A DNA stretch of 64,000 bases from Vibrio sp. 16 (GTDB taxonomy: Bacteria > Pseudomonadota > Gammaproteobacteria > Enterobacterales > Vibrionaceae): assembly GCF_963681195.1 (NCBI RefSeq), contig NZ_OY808998.1:62001-126000 (forward strand), read 5' to 3'. Shown here in pieces: positions 53,987 through 63,647 of the stretch (positions within the stretch are counted from its first letter, which is position 1; each line of letters opens with the position of its first letter). Under the pieces are notes generated by a model that saw only the letters and a list, made by a program, of their open reading frames with translations, was not told the DNA's origin and made no database searches. A program made the translations under genes and the position numbers.

Positions 53987-56602
53987 CTACTTAGTCACAA
54001 CAATCGTTTGGTGGTACTCAGCAACTAGCTGCTCAACTTGAGGTAAGCAAGAGCCACAGTTGGTGCCACACTTAAGCTTGTTTTTCAGTTGATTGACGCT
54101 AGTGCACTCACCACTCTCTAGTTCACGCACGATCTGCTTATCGTTGACGCGGAAACAGCTACAAATCAACTCGGTTGCTTCTTCCTGAGCCGCAATGGAA
54201 AGGAGCGCGGTAAAGGTTAGTGGTTTACCAATCAGTCCTGCCAGTTCTGTAGCATTAGCCGCAATGGGTTGATTGGAAGCACTCAAGATCGAACGAATCA
54301 CTTTACTATCGCCTAACTCGTCATAGCCGACGGTTAGCCAACCTAGCTCAAGTTCGAGGATCACTTCACGTTGATGTGGTGTCGACCCTAGATTGGAGAC
54401 ATAAGCTCTATCCGCAGGCAAGCTGTCAGCGAAACGCCAAATCCCGACACGTTCTTCCACTTGGAAAGATTGATATAGGAAGTCTCGGTCTACAAACTTC
54501 TCACCAACATAAAGGCCGTAGGTTTTGACCGCTACAGGCTCAATCGCAATTTTCTGCGACTTAAATGCAGGCTGGCCTGAGTACGGGTCAGCATAACGGC
54601 TTAGAACAGCGTTAACCTGGCTAGCAAGGCCATATTCTCCGGCCCAGTGCATCGACATAAACAGCTGTCGATTACCGAGACCATCATCAATGGCTGCTTT
54701 AGCATAGATACGACTGTCGCTATTATCGCTAACCAATGAGATGAGCTGACCTTCTTTAACGTCGATATAAGCTGCAGAGCGGCTATTGATATAGACGGTT
54801 GGTTCCGGCTCAGTCGCGGCCAAATGCGTGATATAACCCGTGCGAGTCATAGTGTGCCACTGATCGCGCTGACGACCAGAATTGAGCCACCATGACGAGT
54901 CTTGCTCGCTAATAGGCATTGCAGGAACAACAAAGCGCGCTTTTCCATCAGCATAGCTGTAGCTACCTGACTCGTAAGGGCGAGTTCCACCCCACTGTAC
55001 TGGCTGCCACGCTTGATACTCTTCGTCGCTGATCTGTGCGTATTCAGAGATATCAAACAGGAGTGGACTCTGTTTATTGATACCGCTCATAGCCGCGAAT
55101 TCTCTAAACACATCCGCTTCAGACTCAAAGCCAAAGGCATTCGGCTTACACTGTAAATTACATAGCTTTTCCCCCACTTCACAGATAGCGAGCCAGTCAG
55201 GTTTAGACTGCCCTTTAGGTGGTGTGAATTGACGCTGACGAGTGAGCATTCGCTCCGAGTTGGTCACCATACCTTGCTTTTCGCCCCACCCCGCAGCGGG
55301 TAATAATAAAGTGGCATATTTTGCGATATCAGAGTTTCCAGTCACATCAGAGACAATCACCATTGGGCACTTTTCTAGTGCGCGTTTTACGAAGGTATTG
55401 TCTGGCATTGAAACCACTGGGTTGGTCGCCATGATCCAAATAACGTTAATCTCACCACGATCGACCGCTTCAAACATCTCAATCGCTTTTAGTCCTGGCT
55501 TTGACGCAAGATTATCGGTTTGCCAAAATTCACTGACGAGCTTAATAGACTCATCATCAAAACCACGATGTATCGCTAACTGATTAGCCAAGCCACCCAC
55601 TTCTCGACCGCCCATGGCATTAGGCTGACCGGTAATTGAGAATGGCCCGGCGCCTTTCACACCAATTTTTGCCGTAGCTAGGTGGGCATTAATGATCGCG
55701 TTAGCTTTGTCAGAACCCGATTGAGACTGGTTTACTCCTTGGCAGAACAAAGTAATGGTCTTTTTAGTGTTAGCGAACCAGCGATAGAAGGTTTTGAGCT
55801 GTTCTTGGCTTAGGTCTAGTTGTTCGCTAAGTTCGTTGATGCTGAAAGCGTTTGAAGCAACCGAGTCTAATAGCTTAGTAAAACCCGATGTGTGCTGCTC
55901 GATATATTCTTGGTCGATATTGGCTGTATCGACACAGTAGCGCAGTAAGCCATTGTACAGAGCAACGTCGCCATCATTGGGAAGCGCTAAATGCAGATCA
56001 GCTTGCTGCGCAGTGACTGTCTCTCTCGGGTCAATCACAACGAGTCTCAGCTCAGGGTTACGCTCTCTAGCTCGCTGAATTCGTCTAAATAGAACAGGGT
56101 GAGTCCATGCGGTATTCGCACCACATATAACGATAAGTTCAGCATCATCAATATCTGCATAGTTGACCGGAACGACATCTTCACCAAATGCGCGATTGTG
56201 CGCCACAACCGCCGACGACATACAGAGTCGCGAATTGGTATCTATGTTCGCGCTACCAACTGTCGCTTTCATAAACTTGTTCGCAGCGTAGTAATCTTCG
56301 GTTAGCAGTTGACCAGAGACATACATGGCCGTCGAACTTGGGCCACTCTCTACAATCGCCTCATGGTAGGCATTGGCAATAATATCTGTTGCTTGGTCCC
56401 AATTGATCTCTTCTCCATTGAGCTTTGGATACAACAGTCGAGACGGCATATCTAGGCTTTGCGCTAACGCCGAGCCTTTTACACATAGCGCGCCAGAGTT
56501 GGCAGGGTGCTGCTTATCTCCCTGAATTCCTAACTGGTTTACTTCAACACCGCAGCCTACTCCACAATATGGGCAAGCTGTCTTTGTACATTCCCTTGTC
56601 AT
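53987..56602 (-). CDS. nasA: Assimilatory nitrate reductase catalytic subunit
   Basis: 871 residues from ATG 56602 (AAGGAG 6 bases upstream; an in-frame GTG precedes it). The N-terminal [4Fe-4S] motif CPYCGVGCGVEV with a distant cysteine (ALCVKG) is followed by molybdopterin domains. The Mo-ligand cysteine is probably in NSRLCMSS. A C-terminal BFD-like [2Fe-2S] domain (CSCFRV and CGTNCGSC, about 815-855) is present, as in Klebsiella NasA. It reduces nitrate to nitrite in the cytoplasm; the electron donor is probably a ferredoxin or NADH-linked partner not found here. It is the first gene of nasA-cobA, with its own NtrC/sigma-54 promoter and attenuator. Confidence 0.95.
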   Translation of the reverse strand: MTRECTKTACPYCGVGCGVEVNQLGIQGDKQHPANSGALCVKGSALAQSLDMPSRLLYPKLNGEEINWDQATDIIANAYHEAIVESGPSSTAMYVSGQLLTEDYYAANKFMKATVGSANIDTNSRLCMSSAVVAHNRAFGEDVVPVNYADIDDAELIVICGANTAWTHPVLFRRIQRARERNPELRLVVIDPRETVTAQQADLHLALPNDGDVALYNGLLRYCVDTANIDQEYIEQHTSGFTKLLDSVASNAFSINELSEQLDLSQEQLKTFYRWFANTKKTITLFCQGVNQSQSGSDKANAIINAHLATAKIGVKGAGPFSITGQPNAMGGREVGGLANQLAIHRGFDDESIKLVSEFWQTDNLASKPGLKAIEMFEAVDRGEINVIWIMATNPVVSMPDNTFVKRALEKCPMVIVSDVTGNSDIAKYATLLLPAAGWGEKQGMVTNSERMLTRQRQFTPPKGQSKPDWLAICEVGEKLCNLQCKPNAFGFESEADVFREFAAMSGINKQSPLLFDISEYAQISDEEYQAWQPVQWGGTRPYESGSYSYADGKARFVVPAMPISEQDSSWWLNSGRQRDQWHTMTRTGYITHLAATEPEPTVYINSRSAAYIDVKEGQLISLVSDNSDSRIYAKAAIDDGLGNRQLFMSMHWAGEYGLASQVNAVLSRYADPYSGQPAFKSQKIAIEPVAVKTYGLYVGEKFVDRDFLYQSFQVEERVGIWRFADSLPADRAYVSNLGSTPHQREVILELELGWLTVGYDELGDSKVIRSILSASNQPIAANATELAGLIGKPLTFTALLSIAAQEEATELICSCFRVNDKQIVRELESGECTSVNQLKNKLKCGTNCGSCLPQVEQLVAEYHQTIVVTK

Positions 56603-56615
56603 CACTTACTCCTTG

Positions 56616-56653
56616 AAAAAAAGCCTCCTTCACTGCTCGAGTGAAGGAGGCTT
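56616..56653 (-). terminator. Leader attenuator immediately before nasA
   Basis: On the minus strand, AAGCCTCCTTCACT (56653-56640) pairs perfectly with AGTGAAGGAGGCTT (56634-56621) around CGAGC, followed by a T-run. The nasA ribosome binding site begins 2 bases further on. Like the nrtA leader, this terminator must be bypassed for expression. Confidence 0.88.
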
Positions 56654-56661
56654 CATTGCCT
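56648..56661 (-). promoter_or_regulatory. ANTAR-type hexaloop hairpin in the nasA leader
   Basis: Minus strand AGGC, loop AATGAA, GCCT, with loop A1 and G4 as in ANTAR targets. Its 3' half is the beginning of the terminator stem, so it could act as antiterminator when bound by NasT. An equally clear first hairpin (P1) was not found upstream; GCTCG/CGGGC near the transcript start is the only candidate. Confidence 0.55.
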
Positions 56662-56710
56662 GTGACGTTGTTATATATTTTGTGCCCGTTTCAGCCGAGC
56701 TAAACTAGAT

Positions 56711-56728
56711 CAGCAAATTAGATGCCAA
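56711..56728 (-). promoter_or_regulatory. Sigma-54 promoter of nasA
   Basis: Minus strand TTGGCATCTAATTTGCT: -24 GG and -12 GC are 12 bases apart and match the consensus at all key bases. Predicted start is near 56701, giving a leader of roughly 100 nt. Confidence 0.8.
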
Positions 56729-56779
56729 GTCGTTAAGGCTTGATATTCAAGGAGTTAGATTTAACTTAACAAATGTTAA

Positions 56780-56796
56780 TGCACCAAACCTGTGCA
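56780..56796. promoter_or_regulatory. NtrC binding site upstream of nasA
   Basis: TGCACCAAACCTGTGCA is a perfect TGCAC-N7-GTGCA site. Its centre is about 87 bases upstream of the predicted start, a normal enhancer distance. It implies activation under nitrogen limitation. Confidence 0.8.
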
Positions 56797-56857
56797 CTAC
56801 GCACCGCATAGGCCATGGTATAGAGCTATGATAGTCATCAGGAAGGAATTCAAAGAC

Positions 56858-56882
56858 AAAAAAACCAGCACTCGGCTGGCTT
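56858..56882 (-). terminator. Terminator of tRNA cluster 3
   Basis: Minus strand AAGCCAGC (56882-56875) pairs with GCTGGTTT (56869-56862, one G-U), followed by a T-run. Confidence 0.8.
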
Positions 56883-56899
56883 GCTACTTTAAGAAATAA

Positions 56900-56973
56900 T
56901 GGAGGCGCCTCCCGGAGTCGAACCGAGGTCCACGGATTTGCAATCCGCTGCATAGCCACTCTGCCAAGGCGCC
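56900..56973 (-). tRNA. tRNA-Cys (GCA), copy 3
   Basis: 74 bases with encoded CCA; identical in sequence to copies 2 and 4. It is the last tRNA of cluster 3. Confidence 0.97.
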
Positions 56974-57005
56974 ATTATTTTTGCACTCTCTCGAGTAATT
57001 TAAGA

Positions 57006-57092
57006 TGGTGCCCCGGGCCGGACTTGAACCGGCACAGCGCGAACGCCGAGGGATTTTAAATCCCTTGTGTCTACCAATTCCACCACCAGGGC
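57006..57092 (-). tRNA. tRNA-Leu (TAA), copy 3
   Basis: 87 bases, identical to the other two Leu copies. It lies between two tRNA-Cys genes. Confidence 0.97.
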
Positions 57093-57153
57093 ACACAAAT
57101 CGCTTTGTGATGCCGTTTAGAACAATAAACACCATCCAAAATATGATAAAGAA

Positions 57154-57227
57154 TGGAGGCGCCTCCCGGAGTCGAACCGAGGTCCACGGATTTGCAATCC
57201 GCTGCATAGCCACTCTGCCAAGGCGCC
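57154..57227 (-). tRNA. tRNA-Cys (GCA), copy 4
   Basis: 74 bases with encoded CCA. It is the first tRNA of cluster 3, which is thus Cys-Leu-Cys, while clusters 1 and 2 are Leu-Cys. Confidence 0.97.
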
Positions 57228-57273
57228 CTTTTCTTTCAACGCTTTAGGTTACCCACCGTTGCGTTCGCTGCAT

Positions 57274-57301
57274 ACTTTACGGATTGAGCACTGAGAGTCA
57301 A
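57274..57301 (-). promoter_or_regulatory. Promoter of tRNA cluster 3
   Basis: Minus strand -35 TTGACT (57301-57296), 16-base spacer, -10 TAAAGT (57279-57274), the same pair of elements as cluster 1. The discriminator is less GC-rich. Confidence 0.65.
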
Positions 57302-57377
57302 ACAAAAATCTCATATTTTTGTTTGTTTGCCGACAATTACATCAAATAGCTGTTTGTTTGATCTAATCAGGCGATTT

Positions 57378-57749
57378 TTATACACTTCCGACCGCTCCGC
57401 CCTGCAATAATTCTCGCTGTGCTTTAGGTAGTTTACTCACCACAAGCTCATAAGAACGCTCACACAGGTCGTGAATCAAGCCGTCTTCAACATCACCAGG
57501 ATAATAAACGGTCACCCAGTGGCGCTTATTGGTGTGATAACCCGGTGTGATATCCACAAACTGATCGGTGAGCACTTCCCCATCTTCAGGTTTGACCTTT
57601 ACAGTCACGTACTCTCGCCCTTCCCTTTGCGCCAAAATAGCGAACATCTTACCTTTGACCTTAAATACCAACGCATCTGGCCCAAAAGGGAAACTCGACT
57701 CCGCGCACATAAAGGTATCAAGGTATTTTTCTAGTTCGTTGTTCGTCAT
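57378..57749 (-). CDS. MmcQ/YjbR-family protein
   Basis: 123 residues of the YjbR fold: MFAILAQREG and VTVKVKPEDGE strands, and the conserved WVTVYYPGDVEDGLIHDLCERSYE stretch (here in parts: HWVTVYYPGD, LIHDLCERSYELV). These are small double-wing, DNA-binding-like cytoplasmic proteins without a settled role. AGAGCG precedes the start. It lies 33 bases after the HopJ-like gene and is probably co-transcribed with it. Confidence 0.85.
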   Translation of the reverse strand: MTNNELEKYLDTFMCAESSFPFGPDALVFKVKGKMFAILAQREGREYVTVKVKPEDGEVLTDQFVDITPGYHTNKRHWVTVYYPGDVEDGLIHDLCERSYELVVSKLPKAQRELLQGGAVGSV

Positions 57750-57782
57750 TGTTCGCTCTCCAGAAAGTCGAAATCGATTCGC

Positions 57783-58127
57783 TTATTTTGCTATTAATGC
57801 CTCACCGTTAAAGTGAACACCATCCCAGCCTGACTGAATAAAGTTACGAATATTGGCGTGATCTTCGCCTTGTGGGTTTTCCAGCACGTCTTGTCGATAA
57901 AAACGACCAAAACAAGCCAGCGTACTTGCCTTATCCAATCCATTCAGTTTGCCGAACGCAAAAATCTTACACGAACCGTTGTTTTGCCCAGCATCATTGC
58001 GGGTACTTCCGTTAGTAAACGAGGTTGGAACGAAATCGTAGTAAGCGTCGATCACCGCGATCGTTTGTTCAAATTCAACTTGCTCAGGCTGCTGGTTTAG
58101 TTTTTCAATAAAGGCATTCAATTCCAT
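57783..58127 (-). CDS. HopJ-type family protein
   Basis: 114 residues from ATG 58127, which has AGAGAG 7 bases upstream. It matches the HopJ family: AVIDAYYDFVPTSFTNG, NGSCKIFAFG, LACFGRFYR and NIRNFIQSGWDGVHF. The name comes from a Pseudomonas protein once thought to be a secreted effector. Homologues are widespread in non-pathogens and no secretion system is present here, so a housekeeping role is more likely. Function unknown. Confidence 0.87.
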   Translation of the reverse strand: MELNAFIEKLNQQPEQVEFEQTIAVIDAYYDFVPTSFTNGSTRNDAGQNNGSCKIFAFGKLNGLDKASTLACFGRFYRQDVLENPQGEDHANIRNFIQSGWDGVHFNGEALIAK

Positions 58128-58310
58128 TTGGACTCTCTCCATAGATATTATAAAGAGGTCAGTCTATGCGATTGATTACGAGATAAAAAGCGCTAATTTG
58201 TCGTCAGAGAATAGGTAGGTTAACCCTGCTATATAAAGAAAGGATTCAAGATGAGCCGAGGCTACTTTGCTGATCTAGGCTCATGCAAAGTAGCCGCGGT
58301 TACAAGTGGA

Positions 58311-60623
58311 TCAATATTTGAACTGGGTAACATCCTGATTGAGCTCTTCAGCTTGGGAAGAGAGCCCTTGCAAGACATCGTCCACATCGTTCACCTGAAT
58401 TGACACTGCTGAAGATGCATCCGCTATGGATGTGATACTGCCGCTAATCTCATCCGTTACAGCGCGCTGCTCTTCGGTTGCGGCGGCGATTTGAACGTTC
58501 ATCTCATTAAGTTCAATCAGCATCGTGACGATTTGCTCCAACATGTCAGTGTTCTCATCACACGTCGCGACGCCTTTCGATACCGTGATGTTTGCATTCT
58601 CAATACTCTTCGAAACCTCATTGGTTTCACGTTGCAGTGACTCAATCTTTTCACGGATTTCTTCTGTCGATGACTGGGTACGCCCCGCCAATGAACGGAC
58701 TTCGTCAGCTACCACGGCAAAACCGCGCCCTTGCTCACCAGCCCTAGCCGCCTCAATCGCTGCATTGAGTGCCAGCAAATTCGTTTGCTCGGCAATGCCT
58801 TGAATTACATCGAGCACCTCAGCAATTGAGTTGGTCTCATTATGTAGGCGCCCGATCGCTTCAACCGCAGTTTGCATTTGCTGATTCAACTGAGAGATTT
58901 CCACGCCCAAACTTCGTCCAATATTGACACCTTGGCTGCCAGCGTCATTAGCGTTTTTGACAAACTCTGCTGCTCGGGTTGCAAACTGTGCCACCTCAGC
59001 AATTGAAGCGCTCATCTCATTAACAGCCGTAGCCACCGACTCGGTTCGATGATTTTGGTCATCGACAGCGGCGCGGGTACTGTTCATGTTGCCCGCCATG
59101 CTATTGGTATTGCTGTTTAAGTCATCAGTCGCTTGTGCAAATTTGCCAATGATTTGCTGTAGATGTGTGAATAACCCGTTCAAACTTAGAGCGAGTTCAG
59201 TCATCTCATCTTTACCCGCCACTTCGAGTCGCTGGGTAAGATCATTATTTTCGCTAATTTGTTGAATACGCTCGCTCGCCAACTTGATAGGCCAAGCGAT
59301 ACTTCTACCTAAGAAGTAAGAGATAACAATTGCAATAAACACAATGACCACGATGCTACTCAAGACGGTAAAGATCATTGCATTGATTAAGCTATCTACA
59401 TCTTTTAGCGCCTCGTGTTTATCAATCTCTGTCACGATCCCCCAGCTCAATCCTGCCGCATTAACTGGCGCGTAAGCAGACAAAACATCCTCACCACGAT
59501 AATCAACCACAACGTCCGAACCACTTTGCCCACGCAACGCCGATTTTGAGGTAGATGTGGTCACAGGCTGGCGACCAATCGCAGATCCTTTGCCCTTGAT
59601 TTGCTCAATAATGGTGTTTGATACCCCTGAATTCAGCATCGTTTTATAGTAATTATCGGCATCTTCCATGAGAAATCTCGATTCGCTTCTCAAAAGCCCA
59701 TCAGGGCCAACAAGATAACTTTCACCACTTTCCCCCAAACCCGCATTACTCCAGTTGCCGTTGAAAGTCATGATGTTGTTGATTTCGTCCACTGGCATCT
59801 GGAATATCAGCACACCTAAGGTTGTTGAACCCTGTTTGATCGGTGAAGAGATAAAAGAAGCCGCAGCTTGATAAGAAGGATAGTAAGGCGCGAAGTCTTC
59901 AAGATGGAACTGGCCATCGCTCATTGAAAGTGCCTGACTAAAGGCTTTTGCAATCCCGCTGCCCGCATAAGGGCCGGTCAATAAGTTGGTGGCGTAATCC
60001 AGCTCTTTAAACACTGAATAAACGACGTCCCCGTTTGGGTTAACGAGAAAGATATCGTAATAGCCAAACTGCTCTAGAAACCCTTTGATACTTGGGTGAT
60101 ATTTTGCGTGAACCTCATCGTAACGAGTACCCAAACTGTCAGCTATCAATTGATGCTTATCACCGAGGGGGTTGGGGTTGGTGCCTATGTATCTCGCTTG
60201 CAACGCCTTCCCCAGCGGAGAAATCATCGACAGTTTTTGCATTTCATTGGCAGAACGGCCGCTGTTTGACGCTCGATACGTCGCACCAAACTGGCTCTGA
60301 TAGTAACGTTCTAATGCAGAGTGATCCCGCTCAGTCACTGACTCTATCGGATACTGAGCAAACGCTTGAGAAAACTCGGTAATGGCGTCTTGTACACCTA
60401 CCGAGTGTGCTGTTGTGATCAATTGACCACGAATCTGTTCGAAATAGAGTTCAATCTCATTTTTCTTTATTTCACGAACAGAGATTAACTGCTCAGTGGC
60501 GCGATTATATAGCGCGTCTTCTGATAACACCGAGGAGCGCCAACCTACTATTACGCCTGTGGCAACAACCGCCAACGTACACAATATGGTTGATGCCGTT
60601 ACTATTTTGGTGGCAATTTTCAT
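58311..60623 (-). CDS. Methyl-accepting chemotaxis protein with periplasmic Cache domain
   Basis: 770 residues from ATG 60623 (AGAGG 8 bases upstream). TM1 at about 8-30, a large periplasmic domain of Cache type (about 31-400) with [17 protein letters not shown] typical of dCache sensors, TM2 about 405-433, HAMP about 434-490, and the signalling domain (about 500-770) with its conserved tip ([19 protein letters not shown], about 640). It would sense a small extracytoplasmic ligand and control CheA. No pentapeptide for CheR docking is present at the C-terminus. Transcribed alone. Confidence 0.94.
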   Translation of the reverse strand: MKIATKIVTASTILCTLAVVATGVIVGWRSSVLSEDALYNRATEQLISVREIKKNEIELYFEQIRGQLITTAHSVGVQDAITEFSQAFAQYPIESVTERDHSALERYYQSQFGATYRASNSGRSANEMQKLSMISPLGKALQARYIGTNPNPLGDKHQLIADSLGTRYDEVHAKYHPSIKGFLEQFGYYDIFLVNPNGDVVYSVFKELDYATNLLTGPYAGSGIAKAFSQALSMSDGQFHLEDFAPYYPSYQAAASFISSPIKQGSTTLGVLIFQMPVDEINNIMTFNGNWSNAGLGESGESYLVGPDGLLRSESRFLMEDADNYYKTMLNSGVSNTIIEQIKGKGSAIGRQPVTTSTSKSALRGQSGSDVVVDYRGEDVLSAYAPVNAAGLSWGIVTEIDKHEALKDVDSLINAMIFTVLSSIVVIVFIAIVISYFLGRSIAWPIKLASERIQQISENNDLTQRLEVAGKDEMTELALSLNGLFTHLQQIIGKFAQATDDLNSNTNSMAGNMNSTRAAVDDQNHRTESVATAVNEMSASIAEVAQFATRAAEFVKNANDAGSQGVNIGRSLGVEISQLNQQMQTAVEAIGRLHNETNSIAEVLDVIQGIAEQTNLLALNAAIEAARAGEQGRGFAVVADEVRSLAGRTQSSTEEIREKIESLQRETNEVSKSIENANITVSKGVATCDENTDMLEQIVTMLIELNEMNVQIAAATEEQRAVTDEISGSITSIADASSAVSIQVNDVDDVLQGLSSQAEELNQDVTQFKY

Positions 60624-60802
60624 AACAATGACCTCTCGCGGAAAGTCCATATCCGCTTATCGAATTAGAGGAAACTGCCATCTGACGTCACATATATTTA
60701 TGCATCTAGTGATATAATTGTAAGCACGCTTTGGGAACTTTACGAAAAATTAGGAAAAATAATGTCTGTCAACGTATCCGTGTGCACTGGTAGCTGGACA
60801 GA

Positions 60803-61561
60803 CTAAAATGAAATTCCACCGTCTATCTCAATGGTTCGCGCATTGACATAATCATTTTCAAGAACAAACTGAACCGTACTGGCGATTTCATTGGCCGAGC
60901 CCAAGCGGCGCAGCGGTATGGCCTGCTCCAATCTTTGTTTGGCTTCGGGTTTCATTTGGCGTGTCATTTCCGTTTCTATCACGCCTGGGGCAATAGCAAC
61001 TGAGCGTATCCCGTACCTTGCTAGCTCTTTGCCCCAAGTTGCCGCAAGTGTCGCTACCGCAGCTTTAGACGCCGCGTAATTGGTTTGGCCAATGTTGCCT
61101 GCCCTTGCAACACTCGAGATATTAATGATGACGCCCGGTCGTTGTAACTTGACCATCTGACATGCTGCCTCTCTACCACACAAAAAAGTCCCGGTCAGAT
61201 TAACGTTAATCACTGAGTTGAACTGTTCCAACGACATTTTGCTAACTACGCCATCTTTCACTTTGACAAGTAAGCCGTCACGTAGGATCCCTGCATTATT
61301 GATGAGTCCATCTAACTGGCCAAAATCGCCCACAATGTCATTAAAAACGCATTCAACTTCTTCTTCCGATGTGACATCCACGCAATAACACAGCGCTTTC
61401 ACGCCCAACATATTGCATTGTTGCTTGGTCTCTTCCAGAGAAGATTCATCCATATCAAGTAGGGCTAACTCCGCACCGGCATAAGCCAAAGTGATTGCCA
61501 TAATCTGGCCCAACCCTCTCCCTGCACCTGTTATCGCAATGACACTCTGCTTTAAGTCCAT
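60803..61561 (-). CDS. Short-chain dehydrogenase (FabG/3-hydroxyacyl-CoA type)
   Basis: 252 residues from ATG 61561; a GTG at 61573 overlapping the upstream stop is an alternative start. Classical SDR motifs: GAGRGLG (cofactor loop), NNAG (about 93), the catalytic serine in VIINISSVA and YxxxK as YAASKAA (about 155-161). It is NAD(P)H-dependent. It ends a run of valine/acyl-CoA degradation genes, so it probably acts on a 3-hydroxyacyl substrate or similar. It lies 8 bases from the mmsB stop and is clearly co-transcribed. Confidence 0.88.
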   Translation of the reverse strand: MDLKQSVIAITGAGRGLGQIMAITLAYAGAELALLDMDESSLEETKQQCNMLGVKALCYCVDVTSEEEVECVFNDIVGDFGQLDGLINNAGILRDGLLVKVKDGVVSKMSLEQFNSVINVNLTGTFLCGREAACQMVKLQRPGVIINISSVARAGNIGQTNYAASKAAVATLAATWGKELARYGIRSVAIAPGVIETEMTRQMKPEAKQRLEQAIPLRRLGSANEIASTVQFVLENDYVNARTIEIDGGISF

Positions 61562-61569
61562 CGTTGACC

Positions 61570-62475
61570 TCACTTATTTTTGTTTTGGTAAAACTCAAAC
61601 AAGCTAGAAAAGTCTTTTTCCGCGTTGCCATTAGCATTGTGAAAAGCGAATAGGTTTCGAGCGAGCGATCCCATCGGCACCGAGGTTTGGCTTTTTGCCG
61701 CGGTATCAAGCCCTAAGCCCAGATCTTTGAGCATCAGTTTGGTCATAAATCCGGGTTGATAACCATTGCTGGCTGGCGCTGTCTCCATCACATCCGGACA
61801 TGGGTTATAAAGCTCAAGTGCCCAATTTCGCCCCGAACTTTGCAGCATAATTTGTGATAAGACGTTTGGATCCAAACCGTTTTCAATGCCTAGGTTTAAC
61901 GCCTCACAGGTCCCCGACATTAATATACCCAGCATCAGGTTGTTACAGATTTTTCCCATCTGACCATCGCCTGCCTTGCCAGCATGGAAAATGTTTTTGC
62001 CCATGTGTTTTAGCACTTGCTCTGCTCTATCAAACGCTTTATCGCTGCCACCAACGATAAAAGTCAGTGTCCCGGCTGCTGCCCCCGCAACGCCTCCAGA
62101 GACCGGAGCATCGACAAACTCAAGCCCTTTGCTCTGTGCGTGGGAAGCAACCAATCGGGCAGAGTCTGGGTCGATGGTTGAGGAATCGATTAACAGAGTA
62201 TTTGGCGCCACGACATCAATGAGTCCTTTATTACCTTGGTGGTCACCGAGATAGACCGCGCGAACATGCTCCCCCGCAGGTAACATGGTTACCACGGCAT
62301 TTGCACCGCTTAGTGCTTCTTCGATTGAGTTTGCCGCGACAGCGCCTTGTGACGCCAGTTGCTCTACCGATTGCTCCACCAAATCAAATACTTGCACCCT
62401 GCACCCTGCTTTCACTAAGTTCAGTGCCATGGGTGCACCCATATTGCCAAGTCCGATAAACGCGATGGTTGTCAT
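61570..62475 (-). CDS. mmsB: 3-hydroxyisobutyrate dehydrogenase
   Basis: 301 residues. An N-terminal Rossmann motif GLGNMGAPMA (about 7-16) is followed by the family signature FVDAPVSGGVAGAAAGTL (about 118-135) and the catalytic lysine region GQMGKICNN (about 169-177). It oxidises 3-hydroxyisobutyrate to methylmalonate semialdehyde in valine breakdown. It lies between the HIBYL-CoA hydrolase gene, which makes its substrate, and the SDR gene. Fully intact. Confidence 0.94.
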   Translation of the reverse strand: MTTIAFIGLGNMGAPMALNLVKAGCRVQVFDLVEQSVEQLASQGAVAANSIEEALSGANAVVTMLPAGEHVRAVYLGDHQGNKGLIDVVAPNTLLIDSSTIDPDSARLVASHAQSKGLEFVDAPVSGGVAGAAAGTLTFIVGGSDKAFDRAEQVLKHMGKNIFHAGKAGDGQMGKICNNLMLGILMSGTCEALNLGIENGLDPNVLSQIMLQSSGRNWALELYNPCPDVMETAPASNGYQPGFMTKLMLKDLGLGLDTAAKSQTSVPMGSLARNLFAFHNANGNAEKDFSSLFEFYQNKNK

Positions 62476-62507
62476 AACAGTGTCCTTTTGTTTTGAGAGT
62501 CAACTGA

Positions 62508-63638
62508 CTAGTAGTGCCCTAACTGTGCAAGAGGGTGTGACTCTGGCGTCCACAGGGAGGTAAACATTTCATCAATAAGCTTATCTTCGACAGCAGCGAG
62601 GCTTTTATACTTCCAGTTTGGAGAACCATCCTTATCGACCAATCGTGCTCTCACGCCCTCTTGAAACTCGCCCAATAGGCAGCAACACACTGACAACGTC
62701 AGCTCTAAGCGAAAACAATCTGCCAATGAAAGGTCATGGCAAGCGGTCAATTGACGGTAGCAAATATGGGCACTGATCGGGCTGCCAGTGGCGAGATTTG
62801 ATTTCGCGCGCGCTAACCACTGGCTTTCACCCTCTATTGCGTCAATGGCATCAACCACTTGAAGTAAGCTGTCCTGTTGGCAGGCTTGTTGAATATGCGG
62901 GTAAAAGGGAAGTAGCTGAGGTTTAGGTGATTCGTGATGCGCCTCTTGAGCAAATGTTTCCAACAACTCAGTCACGACTTCATAGGCGTCGTCCACGCAT
63001 TCCCAGTCGGCCACTTGGAGTTGTTCGATCAAGCTGGCTTTATGTTCTGGAAGCGCCATAAAGTCTGCCAAATGGACGTCAACGGCATCAGTCGCATTGA
63101 GCATGGAACCGGTGAGCCCAAGGAAAAGACCTATCCCGTCATCCAACCGATTCAAGAACCATGTTCCACCGACATCAGGGTATAAGCCAATGCTGATTTC
63201 AGGCATTGCGAGCTTCGAATTGGGTGTGACGACTTTATGGCTTGAGCCCATAAACAGCCCCATGCCTCCACCCATCACAATTCCGCTTCCCCATGCGATG
63301 ATCGGTTTGCAGTAGGTGTGAATTAGGTAGTCACATTGATACTCGATGGTAAAGAAGTCGCCACACACTCGGCGAATCTCATCATTGGTGTTGTCACGCA
63401 TTACTTCATGCATCGATTTTACATCGCCGCCCGCGCAAAAAGCCTTTTCTCCGGCACCTTCAAGCACCACACAAATGATGTCATCGTCTTCTTGCCACAA
63501 CGCTAATTGAGTCATTAACAAGGTGAGCATGTTGGCGGTTAACGCGTTTAATGAAGGGGCGTTGTCGAGCGTGGCAACGGCGATTTTGTGTTGACTGTCA
63601 CTGCAAGGCAGTAGATTAAAATGGACAGTATCGGTCAT
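62508..63638 (-). CDS. 3-hydroxyisobutyryl-CoA hydrolase
   Basis: 376 residues, crotonase fold with the HIBYL-CoA hydrolase pattern: CAGGDVKSM (about 67-75), GGGMGLFMGSSH (oxyanion glycines, about 122-133) and MPEISIGLYPDVGGTWFLNR (about 143-162, carrying the acidic catalytic residues). It releases free 3-hydroxyisobutyrate from its CoA ester, the step before mmsB. It is 32 bases upstream of mmsB in the same unit. Confidence 0.93.
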   Translation of the reverse strand: MTDTVHFNLLPCSDSQHKIAVATLDNAPSLNALTANMLTLLMTQLALWQEDDDIICVVLEGAGEKAFCAGGDVKSMHEVMRDNTNDEIRRVCGDFFTIEYQCDYLIHTYCKPIIAWGSGIVMGGGMGLFMGSSHKVVTPNSKLAMPEISIGLYPDVGGTWFLNRLDDGIGLFLGLTGSMLNATDAVDVHLADFMALPEHKASLIEQLQVADWECVDDAYEVVTELLETFAQEAHHESPKPQLLPFYPHIQQACQQDSLLQVVDAIDAIEGESQWLARAKSNLATGSPISAHICYRQLTACHDLSLADCFRLELTLSVCCCLLGEFQEGVRARLVDKDGSPNWKYKSLAAVEDKLIDEMFTSLWTPESHPLAQLGHY

Positions 63639-63647
63639 ATTGCCCCC

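Noticed and set aside
56653..56680. TGACGTTGTTA on the plus strand as part of a qrr gene
   Set aside because: A qrr gene would need a sigma-54 promoter upstream and a terminator downstream on the plus strand; both elements here are oriented for the minus strand. The complementary strand is the transcribed one, so a Qrr-pairing role was proposed instead.
57783..58127. Type III secreted effector
   Set aside because: Only the family name HopJ suggests this; homologues are widespread and no secretion genes are present.
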